NCBI GenBank assembly: GCA_002689655.1
Contig: NZHC01000057.1
Coordinates: 1 to 44,163 of the forward strand
Direction: 5' to 3'
DNA length: 44,163 nucleotides
From: Rhodopirellula sp.
Lineage (GTDB): Bacteria; Planctomycetota; Planctomycetia; Pirellulales; Pirellulaceae
A program made the translations under genes and the position numbers. Positions 9,080-18,411 of the stretch are shown here, in pieces. Numbering within the stretch: the first letter of the stretch is position 1; each line of letters opens with the position of its first letter. Below the pieces are notes generated by a model that saw only the letters and a list, made by a program, of their open reading frames with translations, had not been told where the DNA came from and did no database searches.

Positions 9080-9262
9080 CTAGGTCGTCACTTTCCAGAC
9101 ACCGCGTGAACTCTCCCACTCGACAGTGACTCCTCCCGGGACCACTTCCAACTCCACGACGCCCACTAGACATCCAAAGAGCAAGAAAACTAAAGCAAGC
9201 CAACCACTCACCAAGGGCAGGGCAGCAGCCCAACTTACGAACAACCAACAAAAACGTTTCAT
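9080..9262 (-). CDS. Small membrane or exported protein, unknown function
   Basis: A 60-residue frame starts at ATG 9262, preceded by AGGATAACGAG (a plausible Shine-Dalgarno). The first 40 residues are strongly hydrophobic (MKRFCWLFVSWAAALPLVSG followed by WLALVFLLFGCLVG), giving one or two membrane segments. A short polar tail (VEWESSRGVWKVTT) follows. It lies 126 bases downstream of another minus-strand gene whose product also begins with a MK-x-x-CWL pattern, so the two may form a small envelope operon. No family recognised. Confidence 0.45.
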   Translation of the reverse strand: MKRFCWLFVSWAAALPLVSGWLALVFLLFGCLVGVVELEVVPGGVTVEWESSRGVWKVTT

Positions 9263-9388
9263 CTCGTTATCCTAAAACGGTCTCGGCAAATTCAACTTCA
9301 ACTATTTACAAAATACATGTGACAACGGGTTGCACTGACTCAGGAAAACCGAAAGTCCCCCATATCGCGTTTGCCCTTGTTCGCAACA

Positions 9389-9889
9389 TTACGGCCCAAA
9401 GAGTCTCGGCAAGAGCCCTTGGCGTGACGTGCTCACCTTCTTCCTACACGAGGGTGGCGATTCGATCCCGCCTCCTGTCAACGGCTGTTGCTCATGGGGC
9501 ATTCGGGGCAGGCTGATCCTGAACGGCTTAGCCGCCTCCAGGTGAGAAACCGGAGCGATCTGTAACACACCGGTATTCGCTACGCTCTGCATGCTTTTGC
9601 TGTTGATCTGCTCTTTAGGGTTTGAGCCGTTCGTGACAAATCGAGCACCAACCTCAGGTTCGCCAAACATTATCGGATCTTTTGGAACAACGCTGACACT
9701 GATCCCATAGCCTTTAAACCAGATCGGCCTCATCTCCCCTGAAGCACCAAATTCTTCCGTCACCACGTCTCGCAGCGACACAAACCGATTTCCCGCGTCT
9801 GAGGAAACCTGTGTGTACGCGGCATACACCAAATAACAGCCGGGCAGACAGCTTGCGGCTAGCATCAGCAGCCAACAGTTTTTCTTCAT
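9389..9889 (-). CDS. Putative exported lipoprotein, unknown function
   Basis: A 166-residue frame with an N-terminal signal sequence MKKNCWLLMLAASCLPGCYL. The LPGC tetrad is an acceptable though imperfect lipobox. The mature part is mostly polar with little repetition, for example the strand-rich segment SVVPKDPIMFGEPEVGARF, and it ends in a basic region (CRKKVSTSRQGLLPRLFGP). I do not recognise a family. The ribosome binding site is weak (GATTAAAG directly before ATG). The basic C-terminus could mean that the true end lies earlier or that a frameshift has altered it. Confidence 0.5.
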   Translation of the reverse strand: MKKNCWLLMLAASCLPGCYLVYAAYTQVSSDAGNRFVSLRDVVTEEFGASGEMRPIWFKGYGISVSVVPKDPIMFGEPEVGARFVTNGSNPKEQINSKSMQSVANTGVLQIAPVSHLEAAKPFRISLPRMPHEQQPLTGGGIESPPSCRKKVSTSRQGLLPRLFGP

Positions 9890-10786
9890 CTTTAATCGAC
9901 ACCCTACATCAAGTCACGATTATCGAAAATCAACGCCTTCCGCCTTACAATAAGTTAAGATCGTGTTGATCGTTCACGCAAGACCTCAGGTACTCATTTC
10001 CGAGGATTCCGTTAACTGCGAACAACCCCGCCGCATTAAAACCTCCTAAAGCAACTGCAATTGCCCTTAAGGCGAGGGGTGCGTGGAGTTCTTGTTGTGA
10101 ACCATTGGATTGCTTGGTTTTGCAGCAAATCGACCTAAGCTTTTGCGAGACGCGCGGCAGGCAGAAACACCAATCAACTCCGTCGAGTGACACATACGCG
10201 GGAGCTAATTGACACTTTTACCTAAACAGTAAGCAAGCTGGTAAACGTCGCGTGCTGAATTCAATTCACCACCGGACTTCGCGTGATTCAATACAAAGAT
10301 TCAACTCGCGACCTAAACAAGGTACGGTCTTCCCCGTTTCAAGAGCGCGCGTGTCGCACAGTACAGCAACCCACTCGTGCGACATCAGTCGCCTTGTCGT
10401 TTCCTTTGCCACAAGCTCTGCGCTCCGCTCGAAACAACCCAAATCCACATTAACAAGAACGATGTTGTGAGCACACGCAGCGAGTTTTCCGGGATTTGTT
10501 CAAAAATGTCGGATCCAACTGCATGAATCGGAACCGCGAATCGAGTGGGGAAACACGCACATCACTCGTCTGCATGTCGAGTTGCCATTTAGAACTGATC
10601 AGATATGCCAAACAACTTGTGTTTAACCTATTTGGAAATTTTGATATTCAGCGTTGGCGGCTCAGCCTCAGTCAAGCGGAGGTACGTAGCACCAACTCGG
10701 GCCGGGCTTCTCCCGAAGACGCTCAACGCCAATGGACTCGCCGTCGAAACCTAAAACCGACACGGCGGCGTGCTAGCGTGCGTCTC
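9890..10786. other. Long spacer, no convincing gene, possibly eroded coding sequence
   Basis: Nearly 900 bases separate the lipoprotein gene from the end of the ABC transporter gene. Several 60-115 codon frames exist on both strands, but none has a ribosome binding site or clear family motif. On the minus strand, about 10270-10560, two overlapping frames read somewhat like protein (for example SDIFEQIPENSLRVLTTS, then HNIVLVNVDLG in another phase). This may be a decayed gene at the end of the polysaccharide locus. The evidence is weak. Confidence 0.3.
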
Positions 10787-12586
10787 TCAGCCAACAGGGT
10801 TATGGGACTGAATGTGTTCCCAGTATGCCCCGCGGAGTGCTGAAAGCTCATCGTGTGAGCCCGACTCTTTAATCTGCCCGTCTTCGAGTACAAGAATTAG
10901 GTCTGCATCTCGTATGGTAGATATCCGATGAGACACCAAAATGAGTGTCTGATCGCCAGTGAATGAGTTTATCGCATTCTGGACTGCTACCTCGGTGGCC
11001 GAGTCTAGACCACTGGTTGCTTCGTCCAGGATAAGGACTTCTGGCCTAGTCAACAGAGCTCTAGCAATAGCAATGCGCTGCCTCTGCCCGCCGGAAAGCC
11101 GCAGTCCGCTTTCTCCTAACAGTGTCGAGTACCCTTCTGGTAGATCCGCGATCAGACTTTCTAATTGCGCGAGACGAATCACATGGTAAAGTTCGTCGTC
11201 TGTCACCTCTGGTTTTGCAAATCTGATGTTTGCAAGAATGGTGTCGTTGTATAGCACGGCATCTTGTCCGACGATGGCTATTTTTTTTCGCCAAGATTCA
11301 ACCGTTAACTCTCTTAAATCGATGCCGTCTATTTTAATGCAACCTTCGCTAGGATCATAAAGGCGGCCTAGCAAACTAATCAGCGTCGATTTCCCGCACC
11401 CCGACTTTCCCACGATACCAACAGTCTGGCCCTTCGGAATACGCACATCCAGATTGTTGAGCACACGCTTTCGGTCCTCTGCATAACTAAAGGCAACGTT
11501 TTCGAACCGGATGCCTTCCTTTAGGTGCTTGAAAACAATTGTTCCATTCACCAAATAAGGTTTATTTGACGTATCAATGAATGCTAATACAGATGTCAAA
11601 GATGGGTAGAGAAGCCGAATCTGGGAACAACCACGATGAAGTCTTTTGGCGGGAATCAGCAGCCTAAATACGATCACAATGAATACCGTAATCCGGGTTA
11701 GCCAAACTGGAGTTTGCGTTGGCAGGATGGCTGTTCCAACAAGAATCAATATTACAAACCCAAAGATGGATATGATAGTGAACAAAGGCATCGACCTACA
11801 AACAAGCTTTCCGCTTTGGAAGTGCCAGTTGAGTGACTCATCGATCGCCATACCAATTCGCGTTACGCTCGTGCTTTGCTGCGCGTGCAGATGCGAAAGT
11901 TTTCTTAGTGAAAGCCCCTCGATTACCACTTTCCGAAGCTGTTTGCGAGAAGAGATGGCTGAACGTGCCGTCTCCATCAGCTTCTGCGAGCTCAACGAAC
12001 GAGTCAACCATGCGAATGCAAGCAACAGCAAGACAGCGAACACCGTGAGTTGCCATGATAAAAGAAAAAGCAAAACCGAGTAAACCGCCATGATGGAACA
12101 CGCGGCGAGCATGTTCGCAACTAGGGGCACAATCCCCGCAGCTTGCTTCGTCTCACTCATGAGGAGATTGAAAGCATCGGAAGAATCGTTCTTTTGGAAA
12201 TAACTACACGGGAGGCTAAACACCTGCCTGGTAGTCAACACTTTCAATCTACGCTCGACGCTCAACATCAACTTAAGAGCTGTAATGCTTTCAGCATATC
12301 TGAGCAACGCCTGTACCGACGAAACGATCAGTAAACCAATCGCAATCAAACGTACACGAGTTACAACAGGAAGGCTTGTGAAGTAGACACTCAGACTCGC
12401 CCAGAAAGTAGACCCTGTCATTCGTCCTCCGTCTGACTTCCAGTCATCGAGTAAAGGAATGAGCATCGCCGCTCCCACACCTTCCACTCCGGAAGCGGCC
12501 AAAGCCGTAAACACTACAATGAACACCATTTTCCCGTGCTGCTTCACGATATGCAGGAGTGGCCACGCTGGTGTTTTAAAATGCAT
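10787..12586 (-). CDS. ABC exporter, fused permease/ATPase (MsbA/lipid-polysaccharide exporter type)
   Basis: This 599-residue half-transporter has an N-terminal ABC_membrane domain (about residues 20-320, with roughly six hydrophobic segments). A C-terminal nucleotide-binding domain shows Walker A GKSGCGKST (393-401), Q-loop GQDAVLYND, signature LSGGQ (497-501), Walker B VLILDEA (517-523) and switch His553. The active-site set is complete, so it should hydrolyse ATP as a homodimer. Family members flip lipid-linked sugars, lipid A or peptides across the inner membrane. The neighbours here (GT39-like, GT2, FAD oxidoreductase and a pyruvyl transferase relic, all on the same strand) point to a glycolipid or polysaccharide intermediate. 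It is the last gene of that run. Substrate is inference. Confidence 0.92.
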   Translation of the reverse strand: MHFKTPAWPLLHIVKQHGKMVFIVVFTALAASGVEGVGAAMLIPLLDDWKSDGGRMTGSTFWASLSVYFTSLPVVTRVRLIAIGLLIVSSVQALLRYAESITALKLMLSVERRLKVLTTRQVFSLPCSYFQKNDSSDAFNLLMSETKQAAGIVPLVANMLAACSIMAVYSVLLFLLSWQLTVFAVLLLLAFAWLTRSLSSQKLMETARSAISSRKQLRKVVIEGLSLRKLSHLHAQQSTSVTRIGMAIDESLNWHFQSGKLVCRSMPLFTIISIFGFVILILVGTAILPTQTPVWLTRITVFIVIVFRLLIPAKRLHRGCSQIRLLYPSLTSVLAFIDTSNKPYLVNGTIVFKHLKEGIRFENVAFSYAEDRKRVLNNLDVRIPKGQTVGIVGKSGCGKSTLISLLGRLYDPSEGCIKIDGIDLRELTVESWRKKIAIVGQDAVLYNDTILANIRFAKPEVTDDELYHVIRLAQLESLIADLPEGYSTLLGESGLRLSGGQRQRIAIARALLTRPEVLILDEATSGLDSATEVAVQNAINSFTGDQTLILVSHRISTIRDADLILVLEDGQIKESGSHDELSALRGAYWEHIQSHNPVG

Positions 12587-12684
12587 GATTTAAGGTTATT
12601 GTCGCACGAAAGTTTTAAAACTGGATGCTTTGTACGTTCTGAAAGTTTACTACGTTCTAATTATCTATTTAGGAAGTCGCATCC

Positions 12685-14433
12685 CTAATGAAATTGACTC
12701 GGGGACAAGAGCACAGGGTGATACTCTTTGTCGCCCACCTTTAACGGAAATGGCTTTATCGTTGGCTGCGGCTCGATCTCCGCGTCTTCAGCGATCTCAT
12801 AGACAGTAATCACGATCTGTGAAGATCGCATATTGATGTGCAAGCGTCGAAGAGCCTTCACTTCTCCCGCATCGGCCAGCCATTCGACGGCTCGGCAAAT
12901 GGAGTCCGCCTCATGTCTCTTCATTTGCTCCAAGATCAATAGCCGGCAATTGGTTTCACGAAGAGATTCAAGAAGCTTGCGAGGCGCTAACTGGGACCGC
13001 GGCTGCTTGATCCGTATACCGCGTCTGGACATCCGTGAAGCCCCAACTTGCCACACTTTATCGAGTCCCAGCGGTAGATTGCGTACAAGAATCGCCTGCT
13101 GCCGATTTCGCTCATCTTGCAATCTCAAGTAGCAAACAAAAGATCCGTCATATACACCATGGTAAAGAACCGGCTCATTTGGCGACGCGTCAACAACAAA
13201 ATCTGCAACGTCGGCGAAATCATTTACTGACTTGAGGCCGCTACTCCAGCCAACTACACCAAGGTAAGTAAACAACGAGGCAACACAGATCAAACTTACG
13301 CTGGCACAGAAACGAGGCTTGCAGTTAAACCGCCTCGAGTCACGAATTTTCACAACGGCCATTGCTGCGAAGTACGTCGCCGCAGGGCACGCCCACAACA
13401 TATACCTTACATCTTTCGCCCAGATGGAAGAGAGCATGAACAACGTTACTGCGGAGGCGAGAAGAACTCGAATCCCATCTCTTCGGTATCGAGCATCTCT
13501 CAAGCTGTGGGCAATGCCCAAACTGGCGGTGATTAGGAGCGGCCATGAGATGAGTTCCGGCACTGCCTCGAAATAATACACTGGCCAAAATGACTTTGCG
13601 AGCCGAGCAGTCGTAACACCAGTCTGTGAGAATTGTTGTTCACTGAAACTGTAGAGCAGACCAAAGAGTGTGACGGACACGAGAATGCTCACAGCGAGCA
13701 CAACCTGCACGCGTCTACTAAGCAACCATCTCCACCGGCGGTCCATGACCAGCCACGCCAGAGAAATAGGAAACACCACGCCAACAACAGGATGCGTCGC
13801 AACACTAAGGGTTCCATAAATTACGGCGATGCAAAATTGATTGGGGGCATCTTCGGCATCAGGCTCCTCTAAATAACATCGAAGATGATACAGGCACGCG
13901 ACGGCTAACGCAGTCGCGGGCAGATTCAGCATGACTGCTCCTGACCATGTCATGCACCCGGGCATCAGAAGTACAAACCCCGCTACCAATCCCGCTTGCG
14001 GCGCGATCCAACGCCGTAACGCGAGCAGGGTATAACTCCCTAGGAGCAATCCAAATAACTGAACTACCATTTTTGCAATAAAGCAACTAATCCCAAACAG
14101 TGAAAAGCAGGTGGCCGTAACCAAGTACAAAAATGGGGGATAGCGGTGCGGCGTAATAGCCGGATACCTCGCATAATACTCATAGGAAAATTGCCTGAGG
14201 CCGTTGTTACCCTGTGCAATTAGATCCATGTAGAAAATCGAATTCATCACATGCCGCGGCGAATCCCCTTGGTACCAGATTCCGTCGTTTCCCGAATGAT
14301 ACGCTAGAGTGAAAAACCAACAGGTCAACAACACAACCCATTGGCTCCCCAAACCATCCAATTGAGACAGACACTGAGCGTGGCTCTTTTCAGAGTTTGG
14401 AGGTGCAACGCTGGTGATCGTGTCAGTGTTCAT
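12685..14433 (-). CDS. GT39-like integral membrane glycosyltransferase (PMT/ArnT superfamily)
   Basis: The 582-residue protein has about ten hydrophobic membrane spans in its first 410 residues, then a soluble C-terminal part. Near the N-terminus the segment DGIWYQGDSPRHVMN carries the acidic residue expected in the first periplasmic loop of GT-C glycosyltransferases. It is followed by RYPAITPHRYPPFLYLV, the typical 'P.~.PPl' region of the PMT_2 (pfam13231-like) family. Such enzymes use polyprenyl-phosphate sugars as donors on the outer face of the inner membrane. The start ATG at 14433 is the first in the frame. It sits 98 bases upstream of the ABC exporter gene, so an operon is likely. Acceptor and sugar are unknown. 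The superfamily call is good, the exact family less so. Confidence 0.75.
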   Translation of the reverse strand: MNTDTITSVAPPNSEKSHAQCLSQLDGLGSQWVVLLTCWFFTLAYHSGNDGIWYQGDSPRHVMNSIFYMDLIAQGNNGLRQFSYEYYARYPAITPHRYPPFLYLVTATCFSLFGISCFIAKMVVQLFGLLLGSYTLLALRRWIAPQAGLVAGFVLLMPGCMTWSGAVMLNLPATALAVACLYHLRCYLEEPDAEDAPNQFCIAVIYGTLSVATHPVVGVVFPISLAWLVMDRRWRWLLSRRVQVVLAVSILVSVTLFGLLYSFSEQQFSQTGVTTARLAKSFWPVYYFEAVPELISWPLLITASLGIAHSLRDARYRRDGIRVLLASAVTLFMLSSIWAKDVRYMLWACPAATYFAAMAVVKIRDSRRFNCKPRFCASVSLICVASLFTYLGVVGWSSGLKSVNDFADVADFVVDASPNEPVLYHGVYDGSFVCYLRLQDERNRQQAILVRNLPLGLDKVWQVGASRMSRRGIRIKQPRSQLAPRKLLESLRETNCRLLILEQMKRHEADSICRAVEWLADAGEVKALRRLHINMRSSQIVITVYEIAEDAEIEPQPTIKPFPLKVGDKEYHPVLLSPSQFH

Positions 14434-14644
14434 AGCTATTTAATCGGAATTCATCATCGTTTCATGGTCCCGGCTATCGCGTTTTGGGGATCAGCCTCGC
14501 TAAATCTCGGAAGGTGCTGATTGCGTTGAACAAGGTGCGGCAGGGGACCAGCACGATTACCGGGGCCGCTTTCGTATTTTGGATACCGAATCTTTCAATT
14601 CGCGCCAGGTGAGTTTCGCTCGCAGCCAAGAAAAGACCATCATT

Positions 14645-15847
14645 CTAATTTGTGGGTTCCAGAGTTTTCTCGCGGTGCTGTGTCTTTAAGAGCGGTATTT
14701 TCATCCAGTGCAACAACACGCCTCCGGCAAACGCAACTCCGCAGTAAAAAAAGTACAGTAAATGCAGCGGAAGACTCATAACTGCAAACGAAGAGCCCTC
14801 AGCTCTACATAAAAACAACAAACTCGGTAGATTGATTCCCCAGATCACGACCGCAAGGAACAAAATACTGAGTGTAAGAGGCTCCCACACAAGGCAGAGC
14901 AAAGCCGCAACAACCAGAATTGCCGCGGATGCATTAACAACCACGCCTGTAAGCCCTACTAGGCTTGAAATAAAATCTGTGGCTAACAGAAATGCCACCA
15001 AGATAGCTGGCATGAGTGCACAAGCCGGACGTTGCAAGGAAATGATTCCGGTAACGAGCAACAAAACGCCCGCAATCATTACACTGAACCTTTGCCCCCA
15101 CTGTGTGTTCAGGTTGTCTTTTAATCCGTCGCGGCAAAACATCAGACGGGTCCAAGGAATCCCTCGACGAAACACATCCGTATAAATTAACTTCAGAAGT
15201 GTCCAACGCTTTGTATGCTGAGCCTGAATATCCGGCGACAGTAAAATGGAATGTCCCTGCTCTGATAGCCTCATCCCCAATTCGATATCTTCAATACTCG
15301 GATGCGGAAAATTCTCGTTGAATCCGCCAACTTCCTTGAACACTGCTGTTCTGATGGCACCACATCCTGACCAGAATGTCTCCACGTTTCCCCCCGCACG
15401 CTGATGAAAGAAGTGGTGCATCAGGTTCTTATATACGGAGACAAAAGTCCTTACTTTGGGGCGTTGATCGTACGAGCCAAACACTGCAGCCAAAGAATCG
15501 TCTTCTAACTTCTCCCTGAGCTGCTGCAGGGTATTTTCGCGCACAAGAACATCGGAATCGATGAAAACCAAAATGTCGCTACGACACTCTGGCACCGCAC
15601 GGTTTCGCGCCGTGGCTGGCCCGCTTTTTTTCGGCAATGTTATTACACGGGCGTTAAAACGCAAAGCAATTTCCCGCGTCTTGTCGGTGGAGCAATCATC
15701 AACCACTATGAGTTCATAGCTACACCCAACTGATTTTCGAAGGCACTGCAGGCAAGCCGACAAGTATGCGGCACTGTTGTGCGTTGGGACAACGACCGTT
15801 ACCGAGATGGTACTGTCGCGACTCTTTGGGGTTGTAAGTGCTGACAT
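14645..15847 (-). CDS. Glycosyltransferase family 2, membrane-anchored
   Basis: The 400-residue protein has an N-terminal GT-A domain. Visible motifs are TVVVPTHNSAAYL (17-29), YELIVVDDCSTDKT (44-57, nucleotide-sugar binding), the pair ATARNRAV, VFIDSDVLV with the DxD at 97-99, and a later HPSIEDIELGMRL segment containing the ED catalytic motif. The C-terminal 150 residues hold three or four hydrophobic helices, which place the catalytic domain on the cytoplasmic face of the inner membrane. It would add sugars to a lipid-linked intermediate. The gene lies between the FAD protein and the GT39-like gene on the same strand, with spacers of about 190-210 bases. These gaps are longer than in a tight operon and may contain their own signals. 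Confidence 0.9.
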   Translation of the reverse strand: MSALTTPKSRDSTISVTVVVPTHNSAAYLSACLQCLRKSVGCSYELIVVDDCSTDKTREIALRFNARVITLPKKSGPATARNRAVPECRSDILVFIDSDVLVRENTLQQLREKLEDDSLAAVFGSYDQRPKVRTFVSVYKNLMHHFFHQRAGGNVETFWSGCGAIRTAVFKEVGGFNENFPHPSIEDIELGMRLSEQGHSILLSPDIQAQHTKRWTLLKLIYTDVFRRGIPWTRLMFCRDGLKDNLNTQWGQRFSVMIAGVLLLVTGIISLQRPACALMPAILVAFLLATDFISSLVGLTGVVVNASAAILVVAALLCLVWEPLTLSILFLAVVIWGINLPSLLFLCRAEGSSFAVMSLPLHLLYFFYCGVAFAGGVLLHWMKIPLLKTQHREKTLEPTN

Positions 15848-15992
15848 TCGCTCTACTAAAAAATGGACAGAGACTGCGAGTCCCTACATGACCGTACCCG
15901 GAAAACCACCAGCGGCCCCACGTGTGAAACAACTAACATTCGTATCACGATAAAACAGATGAAGTCACTGCGAATGCACGCGGACAGTCCCC

Positions 15993-16007
15993 CCACCTTA
16001 AAGGTGG
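15993..16007 (-). terminator. Perfect small palindrome between the FAD gene and the GT2 gene
   Basis: CCACCTT and AAGGTGG flank a single A, 28 bases after the stop of the FAD oxidoreductase gene. A hairpin with a 5-6 bp stem is possible, but no T-tract follows on the minus strand, so terminator activity is uncertain. Confidence 0.25.
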
Positions 16008-16034
16008 TCGCTTCATCCATTCTCAGCATTGAGA

Positions 16035-17453
16035 CTAGCTTTCAGCTCTGGCAGTCTCATGATATTGTCGATCCTCATTGACACTCCACACGTCCCCTCT
16101 CTCGGGTTCAAGAACATTACGAGCAGCGATCATGCCGGTGATCATTGCATGGTCTTGGTTATTGTACCGATGGAGGCCGTTCCGCCCGATGGTCTGCAGG
16201 TTGTCAAAACTCTCAATAAATTCTTGCAAGATGGACAACGATTCTTTGTAGGTCTCATCATAAACCGGGTAGGACTTATCGACCCGGAATACACACCCGT
16301 CACTAAGTGACGTTCGCCTCGTTAATCCAAGTTGCGTCAATTCCTCAATGCCTAACTCGATGAGGTCCGCGTCGGCCATGTTCCAAAGCTCATCACCCTC
16401 ATTGCAAAAATATTCTAATCCGAGGCTAGTCTGGTGCTCATTTGGAACCATCATCGGACTCCAGTTTCTGTAATTTTGAATTCGGCCCACTTTCACAGAG
16501 GGATCATGAATGTAAATCCAGTTGTCTGTAAAAATCTTCTTGGAATCAAGGATCAAACAGACCGTTAGAAAATCGCGGTACTTTAGAGCCTCAGCTGCCG
16601 TCCTGACTTCGGGTGGAGCTGAAGGCTCCATTTTAAGAACAAGTTCAGACAAGGGCATGCTGGAAATGAAGTCGGTTGCGGCCACTTTTATCGCAGGGGC
16701 AGTGCCTTCAGCAACCTCAACGGACTCGACCGTCGATCCATTGCAATAGATCGCAGTAACTTTTGCTTCTGTTCTGACTTGTCCCCCTCTTTGATTTATA
16801 CGATTGGCGACCTCCTCCCACATCATGCCGGGACCCTTCTCTGGATATTTGAACGTTTCAATCAGAGATTTGATGTTTGTTTTCCGAAGTCCGCACGTTG
16901 TCAGGATCACAGTTTTTAGTGACAAACCCTTGATGCGTTGTGCTGCCCAGTCCGCACTTAATTTGTTACAGGGAATTCCCCAGACTTTTTCTGTGTACGA
17001 TTCGAAGAACGTCTTAAACAACCTTTTACCAAATCGATTCGTAACCCACTGTTCAAAGGTGGCTTCTTCTTTGTAAGGAAAGGCCTTCCATCGTAAACAA
17101 CTGATCAGAATCAAAAACGAATTGACAGCACCCAGTTTCAGGAAAGTGTCAACCGCTTTTAATGGGTAATTAAAGAATTTCCCTCGATAGTAGATTCGGG
17201 ACTGCCGTGGCCTCGTCAGAAACCGGTCGGAGAGAATTCGCTCCCAAAAGTTGTTTACCTCAATGGACTTCGAGAAGAAGCGGTGGCCACCCATGTCGAA
17301 ATGGAATCCTTTGTATGTCTCTGTGCGTGCAATCCCTCCAACAATTGCGTTTCGCTCTAGGACGGCAACCGGCACGTTCGCATCCACAAGATCCAAGGCA
17401 GCGGTAAGCCCTGACGGACCTCCGCCGATGATAATTACGTTTTTCTCGTTCAA
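16035..17453 (-). CDS. FAD/NAD(P)-binding amine-oxidase-type protein (protoporphyrinogen oxidase / UDP-galactopyranose mutase-like)
   Basis: The protein binds FAD through an N-terminal Rossmann motif (VIIIGGGPSGLTAALDL), with the second conserved region GGIARTETYKG and the MGGHRFFS segment typical of the amine oxidase/UDP-galactopyranose mutase-like group. The C-terminus carries the FAD-closing segment QTIGRNGLHRYNNQDHAM. Members of this group are frequent in exopolysaccharide loci, and a role in sugar-nucleotide or lipid-carrier redox chemistry is plausible here. No ATG lies near the N-terminus. I chose TTG at 17453, giving LNEKNVIIIGGG with the usual short lead. The frame stays open to another TTG at 17528, which would add 25 residues not expected in the family. 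Family good, substrate unknown. Confidence 0.82.
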   Translation of the reverse strand: MNEKNVIIIGGGPSGLTAALDLVDANVPVAVLERNAIVGGIARTETYKGFHFDMGGHRFFSKSIEVNNFWERILSDRFLTRPRQSRIYYRGKFFNYPLKAVDTFLKLGAVNSFLILISCLRWKAFPYKEEATFEQWVTNRFGKRLFKTFFESYTEKVWGIPCNKLSADWAAQRIKGLSLKTVILTTCGLRKTNIKSLIETFKYPEKGPGMMWEEVANRINQRGGQVRTEAKVTAIYCNGSTVESVEVAEGTAPAIKVAATDFISSMPLSELVLKMEPSAPPEVRTAAEALKYRDFLTVCLILDSKKIFTDNWIYIHDPSVKVGRIQNYRNWSPMMVPNEHQTSLGLEYFCNEGDELWNMADADLIELGIEELTQLGLTRRTSLSDGCVFRVDKSYPVYDETYKESLSILQEFIESFDNLQTIGRNGLHRYNNQDHAMITGMIAARNVLEPERGDVWSVNEDRQYHETARAES

Positions 17454-17528
17454 CTGATCACTTTGAAAGGCTGGACTTCTGTGGATTGCACGGGGGCCTA
17501 TTCCGAGCGTAATTATCGAACTTCCCAA

Positions 17529-17828
17529 CGCAATCAGAAATCGTGTTGCAACTCCGAAATGCGAGTTTTTTCGGCGAGGTTGTAGGTGTAGCGAGGAATT
17601 ACGATGGAGTGCGCGAACTATTTTACTGAGAGATCGCTACATATTTCACAGCATGAAGGCCTTAAATCTGTTTGATAACACGTGCAGGCTGAAGGCCCTA
17701 CTTGGTTGTGTTCTCCGGGCATTCAATGCGATTCGGTATTCGCTCGCACAAGACTCATAGCCTTCAATTTGGGATCACCCAACAACTAAGATCCACCGAC
17801 GGTTCCAGCTTTGTGGAACTAAGCGAGC
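17529..17828. other. Spacer between FAD gene and pyruvyl transferase relic
   Basis: About 300 bases with no recognisable gene. It should include the upstream region of the FAD oxidoreductase gene. I see no clear promoter elements or repeats. Confidence 0.3.
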
Positions 17829-18332
17829 TCAGGGTCGACACCACTCGCTGCAGTTTGTAGTGAAAGGTAAGGCTACCTGCTTTAATGAGGGCATTGCGGG
17901 GTCGTATTGGTCAACGGATGGCTTGGCATAGGTGCTAAAGAAGTTCAGGAAACGGTTGCGCCAGTACGAGACATCTGCGGTGATTCATTTGTTGTATGGG
18001 TCGTCCAGCTTTTCAAAAACACTGAACCGTCCAGGGGGCCAGGCGTTCTGTGGACTGGCTAGATAGACAGGTGTGCCAGATGCGAGGCACGGAAACGCCA
18101 CATGAAACCGTGTGGTGTAGACGGCCTCTGCGATGCGATACCTTTGGAGAGCATCCATTGCGGCCGCCTCGGCCTGCAGCAGAGGCAAAACTAGCACTCT
18201 ATCGGTATGAAACCACTCGAATTCAGACGTTTCCAGGGAGCAACCGGTTTGTTTAGTTGAAAATACGTGAACCGACGCGTCTAAGGACTTGCCAATGCAA
18301 GCTCCAACGGTGAAAGTGTTCAGGTTGCTGAG
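17829..18332 (-). pseudogene. Polysaccharide pyruvyl transferase, C-terminal relic
   Basis: On the minus strand a frame open from 18332 reads through [33 protein letters not shown], then AEAVYTTRFHVAFPCLASGT with PVYLA, and GRFSVFEKLDDPYNK. The core 'a..vvTtRfH.a.PclA.GtPV' is the hallmark of the polysaccharide pyruvyl transferase family (CsaB/WcaK superfamily). A TGA at 17985-17987 then interrupts it, and protein-like sequence continues in the same frame (ITADVSYWRNRFLNFFSTYA) to TGA at 17829. The N-terminal half of the domain is absent, since a TGA lies in frame at 18333. A full enzyme would be about 300-400 residues. The relic lies upstream of, and in line with, the glycosyltransferase run, so it was probably part of the same locus. 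Confidence 0.65.
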
Positions 18333-18411
18333 TCAGTCCCGAGACAAAAGAGGCTTTCTGCAGCATGACAATCTTCATAGCGTGACCTGTTTGAGGCGGG
18401 TCGGAACAAAC

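Noticed and set aside
9460-9480. TTCGATCCCG string resembling a tRNA T-loop
   Set aside because: No matching acceptor stem, anticodon arm or D-arm around it, and it lies inside the lipoprotein-like frame.
9945-10193. 82-codon minus-strand frame with a hydrophobic stretch
   Set aside because: No ribosome binding site, no family motif, and flanked by long spacers with similar chance frames.
10266-10560. Protein-like runs on the minus strand in two phases, faintly like an exopolysaccharide tyrosine kinase (HNIVLVNVDLG)
   Set aside because: No Walker A or tyrosine cluster, phase changes without a consistent homologue, and only a few residues match. Recorded in the spacer entry only.
14440-14632. 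Short minus-strand runs in the gap between the GT2 and GT39-like genes (FSWLRAKLTWRELKDSV, then APVIVLVPCRTLFNAISTF in another phase)
   Set aside because: Could be a lost small gene, but too short and in two frames; no family could be named.
18289-18411. N-terminal extension of the fasciclin frame
   Set aside because: It would place 41 polar residues before an obvious signal peptide; the starts at 18412 or 18424 are better.
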